Source of the DNA: Lachnospiraceae bacterium
GTDB taxonomy: Bacteria > Bacillota > Clostridia > Lachnospirales > Lachnospiraceae
Length of the DNA stretch: 7,683 nucleotides
Reading direction: 5' to 3'
Assembly: GCA_017964055.1 (NCBI GenBank)
Contig: JAGCSS010000307.1
Location: forward strand, 1-7,683
The notes beneath the pieces were generated by a model. The model did not search any database. It was not told where the DNA came from and worked only from the letters and a program-made list of their open reading frames with translations. The position numbers were made by a program, and so were the translations under genes. Position 1 is the stretch's first letter, and the number at the start of each line of letters is the position of its first letter. This document shows positions 1-6,218 of the stretch, piece after piece.

Positions 1-1398
1 CAGTGCCTCGAGGGTGCTGGAATCGCCGATCTTAACGGTAAGAGCGGACTGGGCGTCCTTCTTGGTCATGTAAATGCTGTCATCGGGAACGACCGCATAG
101 AGATTTCCGCTGTTGGTGATCGAATCCTTGTAGGACTTAACAGCGCCGGTGCCGTATACATATACAGGAGCATATGTGTTGGCATCATATCCGGTGGTCA
201 GAGTAGCCTTGATAGCTACGGTCTGATCGGCGGTGGTAACGGTGATATCCTGGCCTACGACGTAAGCGTAGTCAACGGAAGGAACGATCTCTACAGTCAG
301 GTTCGAAGTGTTAACGAGTGTCTTAACCTTGCCCGTGATATCGATGCCGTCCTTGTTGTAATACTTGAACTCAAGAGGAGCGGAAGTGCCAACCTTAACT
401 TCGGTGGTCGCAAGCTCCATCTTCTTAACGTCGGCGAGTTCAGCCTTGGCAGCGGTGAAGCTCGCTGTGGAGCCGTCAACCTCAACGTAGTATACGGTGC
501 CGCCGGTCAGATCGCTGTCCGTATAGGTGGTAACGGTAGCTTCGCCGGTCTTTGCGTCGTACTTAACTTCGTTGATATATGCGTCCATGCCGGACTTGAT
601 ATCCTTGCCGATGATGGTGTAGAACTTGATGTCAGCCTTCTCGATCTCTTCCTGGAGGCCTGTGATCACGAAGGACTTGAGTGACTTCTGCTCAACGCCG
701 ATAACGAGGGGCTTATCCTCGGACTCAACCGTGCCCTTGATGGTCTTGGAAGCGGTAGCGCCCTTGTAGGAAGAGCTCATATAGGTCTCCGCAAGCAGCT
801 CGAAAGAACCTGCCTTGTCGAAGGTAACCTTCCATTTGTTGGTTCCGGCGGACTTAACCGTAACGTTTGAAGAAACTGCGGTAAGACGGCGCTTGTCGGT
901 ATCGGTACCCTTGGGAAGGGTAACGGTCACTGTTTCACCTTCTGTATAAGTTGCGCCGTTCGTGATGCCCTTGTAGGTCAGATCTGAATCGGATGCGTTC
1001 TTTTTAACGGTAACGGTGAAGTTTGAATTCAGGATAAGGTTCTTGGCCGTGGCGGTACCCTTATAAACTTTGACCGTGATGGTGGCTGTGCCGGGGCCCT
1101 TTGCCTTAACCTTATAGGTGGAATTGCTGACTGCAGCGATAGTTTTGTCGCTGGAAGTAAGCTTGATCTTCATGGTGTTTTTGTCATAGCCGGTAAGAAG
1201 GCTGGTAACCTTCAGGTATGACTTGTAGCTGGCCTTTTTACCGGAAGCCTTGGTGCCTGTGCAGCCGCCGACAAAAATGGCTTTACTGGGTGCTCGAAGG
1301 GATACTTCTTCAGCAGCTTTGACAGTTGCTTCGGGAAGTACGCCGGCTACGAGCATCGTGGCGATGAGGATCGCCAGAAACTTGTAAATTCTTTTCAT
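1..1398 (-). CDS. Secreted Ig-like (BIG_2-type) surface protein, partial (C-terminus beyond window edge)
   Basis: The reading frame is open for 466 codons from the ATG at 1398 to the left edge without a stop, so the C-terminus is missing. The start is fixed by a GGAGGAAG ribosome binding site (1403-1410), 4 bases before the ATG. Residues 1-28 form a Sec signal peptide: MKRIYK, a hydrophobic stretch FLAILIATMLVAGVL, and a likely cut after VKA. The mature part is rich in Thr, Val, Lys and Ser and looks all-beta. Residues about 34-133 resemble a bacterial Ig-like domain, with the typical GPGTATITVKV strand near 101-111. At least two further beta modules follow, around 134-225 and 325-430. The hexapeptides GYDKNT (70-75) and GYDANT (403-408) hint at repeated modules. 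Such proteins are exported and act as adhesins, S-layer-like or wall-associated proteins. Any anchor would lie in the missing part. The family call is by pattern only, and the specific function is unknown. Confidence 0.85.
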   Translation of the reverse strand, partial: MKRIYKFLAILIATMLVAGVLPEATVKAAEEVSLRAPSKAIFVGGCTGTKASGKKASYKSYLKVTSLLTGYDKNTMKIKLTSSDKTIAAVSNSTYKVKAKGPGTATITVKVYKGTATAKNLILNSNFTVTVKKNASDSDLTYKGITNGATYTEGETVTVTLPKGTDTDKRRLTAVSSNVTVKSAGTNKWKVTFDKAGSFELLAETYMSSSYKGATASKTIKGTVESEDKPLVIGVEQKSLKSFVITGLQEEIEKADIKFYTIIGKDIKSGMDAYINEVKYDAKTGEATVTTYTDSDLTGGTVYYVEVDGSTASFTAAKAELADVKKMELATTEVKVGTSAPLEFKYYNKDGIDITGKVKTLVNTSNLTVEIVPSVDYAYVVGQDITVTTADQTVAIKATLTTGYDANTYAPVYVYGTGAVKSYKDSITNSGNLYAVVPDDSIYMTKKDAQSALTVKIGDSSTLEAL

Positions 1399-1420
1399 AC
1401 TACTTCCTCCTTATTAGACT

Positions 1421-1483
1421 GCGGAAAAACCGCCTACTCCAGTCCGGCCGCGCATATATCATCAGTGGCCGCGGGGCGGACTG
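1421..1483 (-). promoter_or_regulatory. Structured 5' leader of the Ig-like surface protein gene (two hairpins)
   Basis: Between the predicted transcription start and the ribosome binding site of the leftward surface protein gene there are two inverted repeats. The larger pairs CAGTCCG with CGGACTG (1440-1446 with 1477-1483), and GC-rich bases inside extend it imperfectly. The smaller, GCGG-AAAAA-CCGC (1421-1433), lies 10 bases upstream of the ribosome binding site. Neither is followed by a T-run in the direction of transcription, so they are more likely mRNA-stability or translation-control elements than terminators. The pairing is seen in the sequence, and the role is inferred. Confidence 0.4.
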
Positions 1484-1497
1484 CGGTACTGTATGTT

Positions 1498-1526
1498 ATT
1501 ATATGTTTTGGGGGGTAAAAAAACAA
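1498..1526 (-). promoter_or_regulatory. Sigma-A type promoter for the leftward Ig-like surface protein gene
   Basis: Read on the minus strand, a perfect TATAAT (1503-1498) lies 17 bases after a weak -35, TTGTTT (1526-1521). The predicted start, near 1491, gives a leader of about 90 nt. The perfect -10 and correct spacing support the call; the -35 matches the consensus at only three positions. Confidence 0.6.
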
Positions 1527-1561
1527 TCACGAAAAAGGACTAGTTTTGTGGCAGAAAAAAG

Positions 1562-1593
1562 TTGACTTTTTAAAAATGCTATAGTAATATAAT
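1562..1593 (+). promoter_or_regulatory. Promoter of the tRNA-Trp gene
   Basis: TTGACT (1562-1567, 5 of 6 consensus bases) is followed by an AT-rich block with overlapping -10 candidates: TAATAT (1585-1590) at the ideal 17-base spacing, and a perfect TATAAT (1588-1593) at a long 20 bases. Transcription would begin near 1597-1600, about 22 bases before the mature tRNA. That short leader can form a hairpin, CGCGT-GAAAA-ACGCG (1599-1613). The -35 lies inside a palindrome, AAAAAGT-TG-ACTTTTT (1556-1571). The promoter is back to back with that of the leftward surface protein gene. Confidence 0.65.
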
Positions 1594-1621
1594 GTTCGCG
1601 CGTGAAAAACGCGAGACATAC

Positions 1622-1694
1622 AGGGGTATAGTTCAGCTGGTAGAATATCGGTCTCCAAAACCGCGGGTCGTGGGTTCGAATCCTACTGCCCCTG
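1622..1694 (+). tRNA. tRNA-Trp (anticodon CCA)
   Basis: The 73-nt sequence folds into a full cloverleaf. The acceptor stem pairs AGGGGTA (1622-1628) with TGCCCCT (1687-1693), and the discriminator base is G1694. The D stem is GTTC/GAAT and the D loop contains GG. The anticodon loop CTCCAAA (1653-1659) has CCA at 1655-1657, which reads UGG. The T arm is GTGGG-TTCGAAT-CCTAC (1670-1686). The outermost anticodon-stem pair (U1648-C1664) is a mismatch. No CCA tail is encoded (the next bases are CGA), so it must be added after transcription. The gene stands alone between its own promoter and terminator. Confidence 0.97.
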
Positions 1695-1697
1695 CGA

Positions 1698-1742
1698 GTG
1701 GGGTCTCAGCACCAACAGGTGTTGAGACCCCACCTTTCATTT
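1698..1742 (+). terminator. Very stable intrinsic terminator after tRNA-Trp
   Basis: GTGGGGTCTCA (1698-1708) pairs perfectly with TGAGACCCCAC (1723-1733). The stem continues through a G-T pair and CACC/GGTG to a 4-base AACA loop (1714-1717), about 16 pairs in all. The tail CTTTCATTT (1734-1742) is T-rich but interrupted. The hairpin starts four bases after the tRNA 3' end, so it may also guide 3' processing. Being symmetric, it could also slow antisense transcription arriving from the convergent dehydrogenase gene. Confidence 0.8.
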
Positions 1743-1749
1743 GATCAAG

Positions 1750-1780
1750 AAAAAGTCACGATGCTTCAACGCACTTTTTT
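1750..1780 (-). terminator. Possible weak intrinsic terminator of the D-2-hydroxyacid dehydrogenase gene
   Basis: AAAAAGT (1750-1756) and ACTTTTT (1773-1779) form an AT-rich inverted repeat just after the leftward dehydrogenase stop codon. On the minus strand the 3' arm ends in TTTTTCTT, so it could act as a U-tract. The 16-base loop and poor GC core make it weak. The strong tRNA hairpin further downstream may serve as backup. Confidence 0.35.
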
Positions 1781-1781
1781 C

Positions 1782-2744
1782 TTACCTGCAAATATTCCTC
1801 TCTTCCCCTTTCATCCACGCCTCTATATTCAGATACACTTCCTCTGCGCACCTGATCCTTGCCTCCACCGAGGCCCATGCGATGTGCGGCGTGATGACGA
1901 GCTTTCCGCTGTCCTTTATGCGCATCAGCGGATTGTCCGCGGCGATCGGCTCTTTAGTCAGTACATCCGTGCCGGCGCCTGCTATCGTGCCTGCCTCTAT
2001 CGCGTCTGCGAGAGCAGCCTCGTCTATGATCCCGCCTCTTCCGAGATTAAGTATGATCGCGCTCTTTTTCATAAGAGAGAGCTCGCGCGCACCGACCAGC
2101 CCCTTCGTTGCGTCGTTCAGGGGAGCGTGAACGCTGATGACATCTGCCTCGCGCATCATGGTATCGAGACTGACTCTTTCAAAACCGGGCTCGTCATGCT
2201 TTCCGCTCGTGGAATAATAGATCACTTTGCAGCCGAAACACTTCGCTATCTCGGCAACGCGCTTTCCTATCGTCCCGAGTCCGATGATGCCCCAGGTATG
2301 TCCAGCCAGCTCATGGAATTTCTCGGTAAAATGGCTGAATACATCGCTCCTTGCATAGTCGCCGCTCTTTACGAAGGTGTCGTAGTAGTGCATCCTCTCC
2401 CACAGGAAGAAGGCCAGCGCGAAAGTATGCTGCACAACCGATTCGGTCGAATAGCCCTTGACATTGGCGATCGCGATCCCGCGTCCGTTCACATACGGGA
2501 AATCAACGATATTTGTGCCTGTGGCCGTGATGCATACCAGCTTTGTGCGGTCGTTTCCGTCCAGCAGTGAGGCATTGACGGGTATTTTATTCAGCACGAC
2601 CACATCCGCGTCCATGCACCTTTCGGCATTCTTTTCCGGGTCGCTGAGAGGATACGTCTTCACCGTTCCCAGTTTCTCAAACATCCCAAGATCCACATCG
2701 TCACCCAGCGTATTAGCTTCCAAAAACACAATATTCATATACAT
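1782..2744 (-). CDS. D-2-hydroxyacid dehydrogenase (glycerate dehydrogenase / hydroxypyruvate reductase type)
   Basis: This 320-residue cytosolic enzyme has the usual length and layout of NAD(P)-dependent D-2-hydroxyacid dehydrogenases, which interconvert 2-oxo acids and D-2-hydroxy acids. The Rossmann motif GLGTIG is at 155-160. The catalytic residues are Arg236 in NLGRGG, Glu265 in TKEP and His287 in TPHIAW. The WASVEAR ending after the His resembles glycerate/hydroxypyruvate reductases, so serine/glycerate metabolism is the best guess, but substrate cannot be read from sequence. After the second Rossmann strand the protein has YYSTSGK rather than the acidic residue typical of strict NAD enzymes, so NADPH use is possible. 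The ATG at 2744 directly follows an in-frame TAA, so the frame cannot extend upstream. A second ATG at 2738 is an alternative start. Ribosome binding is weak: GGAG lies 12 bases upstream. The gene is monocistronic, divergent from tgt and convergent with tRNA-Trp. Confidence 0.93.
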   Translation of the reverse strand: MYMNIVFLEANTLGDDVDLGMFEKLGTVKTYPLSDPEKNAERCMDADVVVLNKIPVNASLLDGNDRTKLVCITATGTNIVDFPYVNGRGIAIANVKGYSTESVVQHTFALAFFLWERMHYYDTFVKSGDYARSDVFSHFTEKFHELAGHTWGIIGLGTIGKRVAEIAKCFGCKVIYYSTSGKHDEPGFERVSLDTMMREADVISVHAPLNDATKGLVGARELSLMKKSAIILNLGRGGIIDEAALADAIEAGTIAGAGTDVLTKEPIAADNPLMRIKDSGKLVITPHIAWASVEARIRCAEEVYLNIEAWMKGEERNICR

Positions 2745-2776
2745 TTATCCCGCACGCTCCGCACAGCGGCTGTCAC
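2735..2776 (-). CDS. Possible 13-codon upstream ORF (leader peptide) before the dehydrogenase
   Basis: A GTG at 2776 starts a 13-codon frame reading VTAAVRSVRDKCI. Its TGA (2737-2735) overlaps the second ATG of the dehydrogenase gene as ATGA. The best ribosome binding site of the region, AAGGAGGAGG (minus 2797-2788), lies 11 bases before this GTG and over 40 bases before the dehydrogenase start, where it could not serve directly. This suggests translational coupling. No codon run of a single amino acid points to classical attenuation. Its existence is inferred from spacing and overlap only. Confidence 0.3.
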   Translation of the reverse strand: MTAAVRSVRDKCI

Positions 2777-2787
2777 GCGCGATCCTG

Positions 2788-2797
2788 CCTCCTCCTT
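2788..2797 (-). promoter_or_regulatory. Strong but displaced ribosome binding site AAGGAGGAGG
   Basis: On the minus strand AAGGAGGAGG lies about 10 bases after the predicted transcription start of the dehydrogenase gene, and 43 bases before its ATG. It is the strongest anti-16S match in the window and sits too far from the annotated start to act on it. It may serve the small upstream ORF or act as a ribosome standby or mRNA 5'-stabilising site. Confidence 0.5.
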
Positions 2798-2812
2798 TTT
2801 TCTTATACTCTT

Positions 2813-2841
2813 AATATATTTTATTCCGTAATGATTGGCAA
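2813..2841 (-). promoter_or_regulatory. Promoter of the D-2-hydroxyacid dehydrogenase gene
   Basis: On the minus strand TTGCCA (2841-2836, 5 of 6 consensus bases), a 17-base spacer and TATATT (2818-2813, 5 of 6) make a good sigma-A type promoter. Transcription would begin near 2806 and give a leader of about 62 nt. Confidence 0.65.
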
Positions 2842-2924
2842 TATCCCGTTTCTCAGACAGACTGACTCCCTGGCCGACCTGTGGCCGGACTTATGCACGG
2901 CAACAGTCCGCGCTCACATTTATG

Positions 2925-2953
2925 TTGCGGATTTTTACTTTTGCGTGTATACT
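2925..2953 (+). promoter_or_regulatory. Promoter of tgt-yajC
   Basis: TTGCGG (2925-2930) and TATACT (2948-2953, 5 of 6 consensus bases) are separated by 17 bases. The start would fall near 2960, giving a leader of about 60 nt. The -10 lies inside an imperfect dyad, TTGCGT (2941-2946) with ACGCAA (2963-2968), and inside one copy of a direct repeat. Both could be operators. Confidence 0.5.
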
Positions 2954-2985
2954 GTTCATGATACGCAAATGGGTGTATCTGTTCA
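2945..2985 (+). repeat. Direct repeat across the tgt promoter and leader
   Basis: GTGTATACTGTTCA (2945-2958) recurs as GTGTATCTGTTCA (2973-2985), the same except for one missing base, with starts 28 bp apart. The first copy covers the predicted -10 box and the second is in the early transcribed leader. GTGTAT occurs a third time at 3014. The arrangement would suit a repressor binding two sites, but no regulator is identified. Confidence 0.45.
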
Positions 2986-3001
2986 AAAACGGTCAAACTG
3001 A

Positions 3002-4156
<1,155 letters not shown>

Positions 4157-4179
4157 CACAGTCAGGACAGATATGAAAT

Positions 4180-4201
4180 AATACGGCTTTCCGGCCGTAT
4201 T
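4180..4201 (+). promoter_or_regulatory. Hairpin between tgt and yajC
   Basis: AATACGGC (4180-4187) pairs with GCCGTATT (4194-4201) around a 6-base loop. No T-run follows (next is TGAAAT), and the yajC ribosome binding site begins six bases later. It is more likely an mRNA-processing or stability element within a tgt-yajC transcript than a terminator. No separate yajC promoter is evident. Confidence 0.5.
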
Positions 4202-4220
4202 GAAATAGGAGGATGAAATA

Positions 4221-4550
4221 ATGACAACATTTCTTGAAGCACAGGCACCTTCGGCAGGTTCGTCCATCTGGATGCTTGTGGGCTACGTTGTGATCATCGG
4301 TCTGCTCTTTTACTTTATGGCGATCCGCCCTCAGAAAAAGCAGCAGAAGCAGATGGACGCACTGATCTCGTCGCTTGAGGTAGGCGACAGCGTTCTTACC
4401 ACAGGCGGCTTCTACGGCGTAGTCATCGACGTTATGGATGAAGTTATCGTTGTGGAGTTCGGCAATAACAAAAACTGCCGTATCCCCATGAAGAAAACAG
4501 CTGTCGTAGAGGTTGAGAAGCCCAATAAGGAAAGTTCTTCCGAGAATTAA
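4221..4550 (+). CDS. yajC: Sec translocase accessory subunit YajC
   Basis: YajC is a small single-pass membrane protein that associates with SecYEG and SecDF during protein export. The 109-residue protein matches the family in size and layout: a short N-terminal segment, one transmembrane helix at about 15-35 (WMLVGYVVIIGLLFYFMAI), the signature RPQKKQQKQ (36-44) at the cytosolic edge, then a small beta domain with GDSVLTTGGFYGVV (55-68). It ends in a polar tail. The start is supported by AGGAGG (4207-4212), 8 bases before the ATG. It follows tgt, as in many bacteria, but the usual secD/secF partners are not downstream; an Ig-like protein gene comes next. Cotranscription with tgt is likely from spacing and the lack of another promoter. 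Confidence 0.95.
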   Translation: MTTFLEAQAPSAGSSIWMLVGYVVIIGLLFYFMAIRPQKKQQKQMDALISSLEVGDSVLTTGGFYGVVIDVMDEVIVVEFGNNKNCRIPMKKTAVVEVEKPNKESSSEN

Positions 4551-4585
4551 AAGTGTTACGGTAATACCCTTATTATGCCACTTTT
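4549..4585 (+). terminator. Possible terminator after yajC
   Basis: AAAAGTG (4549-4555, overlapping the stop codon) pairs with CACTTTT (4579-4585). Inside, TAATA and TATTA can pair around a 4-base loop. The 3' arm ends in TTTTG, so a U-tract is partly built into the stem. The stem is AT-rich and interrupted, so termination is probably incomplete. Confidence 0.4.
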
Positions 4586-4599
4586 GTGACATAGTCGTA

Positions 4600-4641
4600 C
4601 GGTAAGATGTATCCAGGATGTGACGCATGGATTTTCTACCG
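4600..4641 (+). promoter_or_regulatory. Leader hairpin abutting the ribosome binding site of the second Ig-like gene
   Basis: CGGTA (4600-4604) pairs with TACCG (4637-4641), then GA with TC, then ATCC (4611-4614) with GGAT (4629-4632), with small bulges. ATG (4618-4620) and CAT (4626-4628) can close the tip. The stem's last base is the first G of the GGAGG ribosome binding site (4641-4645), so folding could limit ribosome access. I do not recognise a known riboswitch class. Pairing was found by eye. Confidence 0.4.
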
Positions 4642-4653
4642 GAGGATATTACC

Positions 4654-5430
4654 ATGATCAACGCGAGGTTTTTCAGACGGGTTGGTTTAATACTCTTCTT
4701 CGGGTTATGTATAGCCATGCTAAGCAAGGTAGCGCCGGTTTCGGCGGACCAGAACGACCCCAAGCTTAACGTCAGTTCGGTTTCGATCGTATTGAACGAG
4801 ACCTACAGACTCAGGGTCTATAATCTGACAGAGGACCAGACGGTTACTTATCGTTCTTCGAACCCTGCGATCGCCGCTGTTTCGGGCACCGGTCGCGTAA
4901 CCGGCGTTCAGTGCGGCAACGCAGTTATCACCGCCACTGTCAGGGACGGCCGCTCCGTTATAGCCACCTTGCGATGCGAGGTTCTTATAGGACCCGCAGC
5001 TGTAAGTATTAAACTCACCAAGACGTCGATCGTTCTTCAGGTCGGCAGGAGTAAGCTGCTCAGAACAGTTATCTATCCGCTTAACACCGTCGAGGAGGCA
5101 AAGTTTTATTCAACTGAAGCCGAAGTTGCGAAGGTGTCGTCAGCGGGTCGTGTTCGCGCGGCTTCAGAGGGTGTGACTGAGGTCTATGCCCTTCTCCTGA
5201 ACGGAACATATGATATCTGCGAGGTAACTGTCCTCAACGAGGAGAATTACCAGAAGTATCGTCAGGGCGCTTCACTTGAAGATCTCCTGAACCAGGACGA
5301 AGAGGAGCCTGAGCCGGGCGAGTCCGATGAGACCGAGCCTGAGCCTACCGCTACTCCTACTCCCGCTGCTGCGGAGACAGAGAGCAAAGACGCACCGACT
5401 ACCGGCGGAAGCGACTTAGTGTCTGAATGA
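4654..5430 (+). CDS. Secreted protein with two Ig-like (BIG_2-type) domains and an acidic Pro/Thr-rich tail
   Basis: This 258-residue protein has a Sec signal peptide: basic MINARFFRR, a hydrophobic core GLILFFGLCIAML, and a likely cut after VSA at residue 31. Two bacterial Ig-like domains follow. The first, about 38-112, contains SSNPAIAAVSGTGRVTGV and the GNAVITATV strand. The second, about 113-195, contains AEVAKVSSAGRVRAASEGVTEVYA. Residues 212-245 are an acidic, Pro/Thr-rich linker (EPEPGE, PTATPTP) like a wall-spanning or glycosylated segment. There is no LPXTG motif, C-terminal membrane helix or lipobox, so the protein is probably released or held by weak contacts. The start is the ATG at 4654, placed 8 bases after GGAGG (4641-4645) and giving a proper signal peptide; an in-frame ATG at 4627 lacks a site and lies within the leader hairpin. 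The gene sits after yajC and before a two-component operon, separated by a good terminator. Precise function is unknown. Confidence 0.88.
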   Translation: MINARFFRRVGLILFFGLCIAMLSKVAPVSADQNDPKLNVSSVSIVLNETYRLRVYNLTEDQTVTYRSSNPAIAAVSGTGRVTGVQCGNAVITATVRDGRSVIATLRCEVLIGPAAVSIKLTKTSIVLQVGRSKLLRTVIYPLNTVEEAKFYSTEAEVAKVSSAGRVRAASEGVTEVYALLLNGTYDICEVTVLNEENYQKYRQGASLEDLLNQDEEEPEPGESDETEPEPTATPTPAAAETESKDAPTTGGSDLVSE

Positions 5431-5444
5431 GAAGTAACTTAGCA

Positions 5445-5481
5445 GAATGCCTCGGAATTATATCCGGGGCATTCGTTCTTT
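5445..5481 (+). terminator. Intrinsic terminator after the second Ig-like gene
   Basis: GAATGCCTCGG (5445-5455) pairs along all 11 bases (one T-G pair) with CCGGGGCATTC (5464-5474) around an 8-base AT loop. The tail GTTCTTT follows. It begins 14 bases after the stop codon and separates this gene from the two-component operon. Confidence 0.8.
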
Positions 5482-5526
5482 AATGAAACCTGTTTTTTAA
5501 ATACACTACAGAAAGGATCGAAGCAG

Positions 5527-6216
5527 ATGGCATATATTCTTGTTGCTGACGACAATACCGATATTACCGACGTTCTTTCCGTATATATCAAAAAAGAGGG
5601 TCACGATCCCGTTATCGCGGGCGACGGCATCGAGGCGATGGAGCGGTTCAGGGAGTACAATCCCTCATGTGTCCTGCTCGATGTCATGATGCCCAGAGAG
5701 GACGGCTACGAGGTGCTCCGCAAGATACGCGCCTGCTCGAACGTGCCGGTCATCATGATCACTGCCAGAGGCGAGGATTTTGAGCGCATCATGGGTCTCG
5801 ACATCGGCGCGGACGATTACATCGTCAAGCCTTTCAGTCCCAGTGAGGTCATGGCCAGGGTACGCGCGGTCATGAGGCGCATGAACATGGCCGAGAACGC
5901 GGGCGCATCCGACAACAAGCTCGTGATCAAGGACCTGACGATCAATCTTGATGAGTATTCGCTCTATATAGGCAAGGAAAAGATCAATCTCACCAAAAAA
6001 GAGATCGAGACCATGTGGACACTTGCCAAGAACCCCAACAAGGTATTTACCCGCGACAACCTGCTCGACAGTCTCTGGGGCTATGACTACTACGGAGACA
6101 GCAGGACCGTGGATTCGCATATCAAGCGCCTTCGCGCAAAGATCGACGCCGTGGAGCATCCCGGCTGGAAGATCACGACGATCTGGGGAGTAGGTTATAA
6201 ATTCGAGGTAGAATAA
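5527..6216 (+). CDS. OmpR/PhoB-family response regulator
   Basis: This 229-residue DNA-binding transcription factor is activated by phosphorylation from the histidine kinase encoded just downstream. The receiver domain (about 2-118) has the acidic pair Asp8-Asp9, the phosphate acceptor Asp52 in LLDVMMP, Thr79 in MITA and Lys101 in VKPF, all as required. The winged-helix domain (about 131-226) has the recognition helix TVDSHIKRLRAKI (194-206) and the closing GVGYKF wing. Length is typical. AAAGGA (5512-5517) lies 9 bases before the ATG. No convincing promoter was found in the 45 bases between the upstream terminator and this gene; TACACT at 5502-5507 would leave almost no leader. Target genes are unknown; autoregulation and control of the adjacent Ig-like gene are possibilities only. 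Confidence 0.95.
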   Translation: MAYILVADDNTDITDVLSVYIKKEGHDPVIAGDGIEAMERFREYNPSCVLLDVMMPREDGYEVLRKIRACSNVPVIMITARGEDFERIMGLDIGADDYIVKPFSPSEVMARVRAVMRRMNMAENAGASDNKLVIKDLTINLDEYSLYIGKEKINLTKKEIETMWTLAKNPNKVFTRDNLLDSLWGYDYYGDSRTVDSHIKRLRAKIDAVEHPGWKITTIWGVGYKFEVE

Positions 6217-6218
6217 GC

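Noticed and set aside
1399..1621. A T-box or other tRNA-related riboswitch between the surface protein gene and tRNA-Trp
   Set aside because: No T-box sequence or specifier-type structure was seen. The region is explained by two back-to-back promoters and leader hairpins.
1698..2570. A 290-codon plus-strand open frame
   Set aside because: It is antisense to the dehydrogenase, begins inside the tRNA terminator hairpin and has no ribosome binding site. The opposite strand encodes a protein with all family motifs.
4627..4653. An earlier in-frame ATG (4627) for the second Ig-like protein
   Set aside because: It has no ribosome binding site, lies inside the leader hairpin and would add acidic residues before the basic start of the signal peptide. 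ATG 4654 has GGAGG at ideal spacing.
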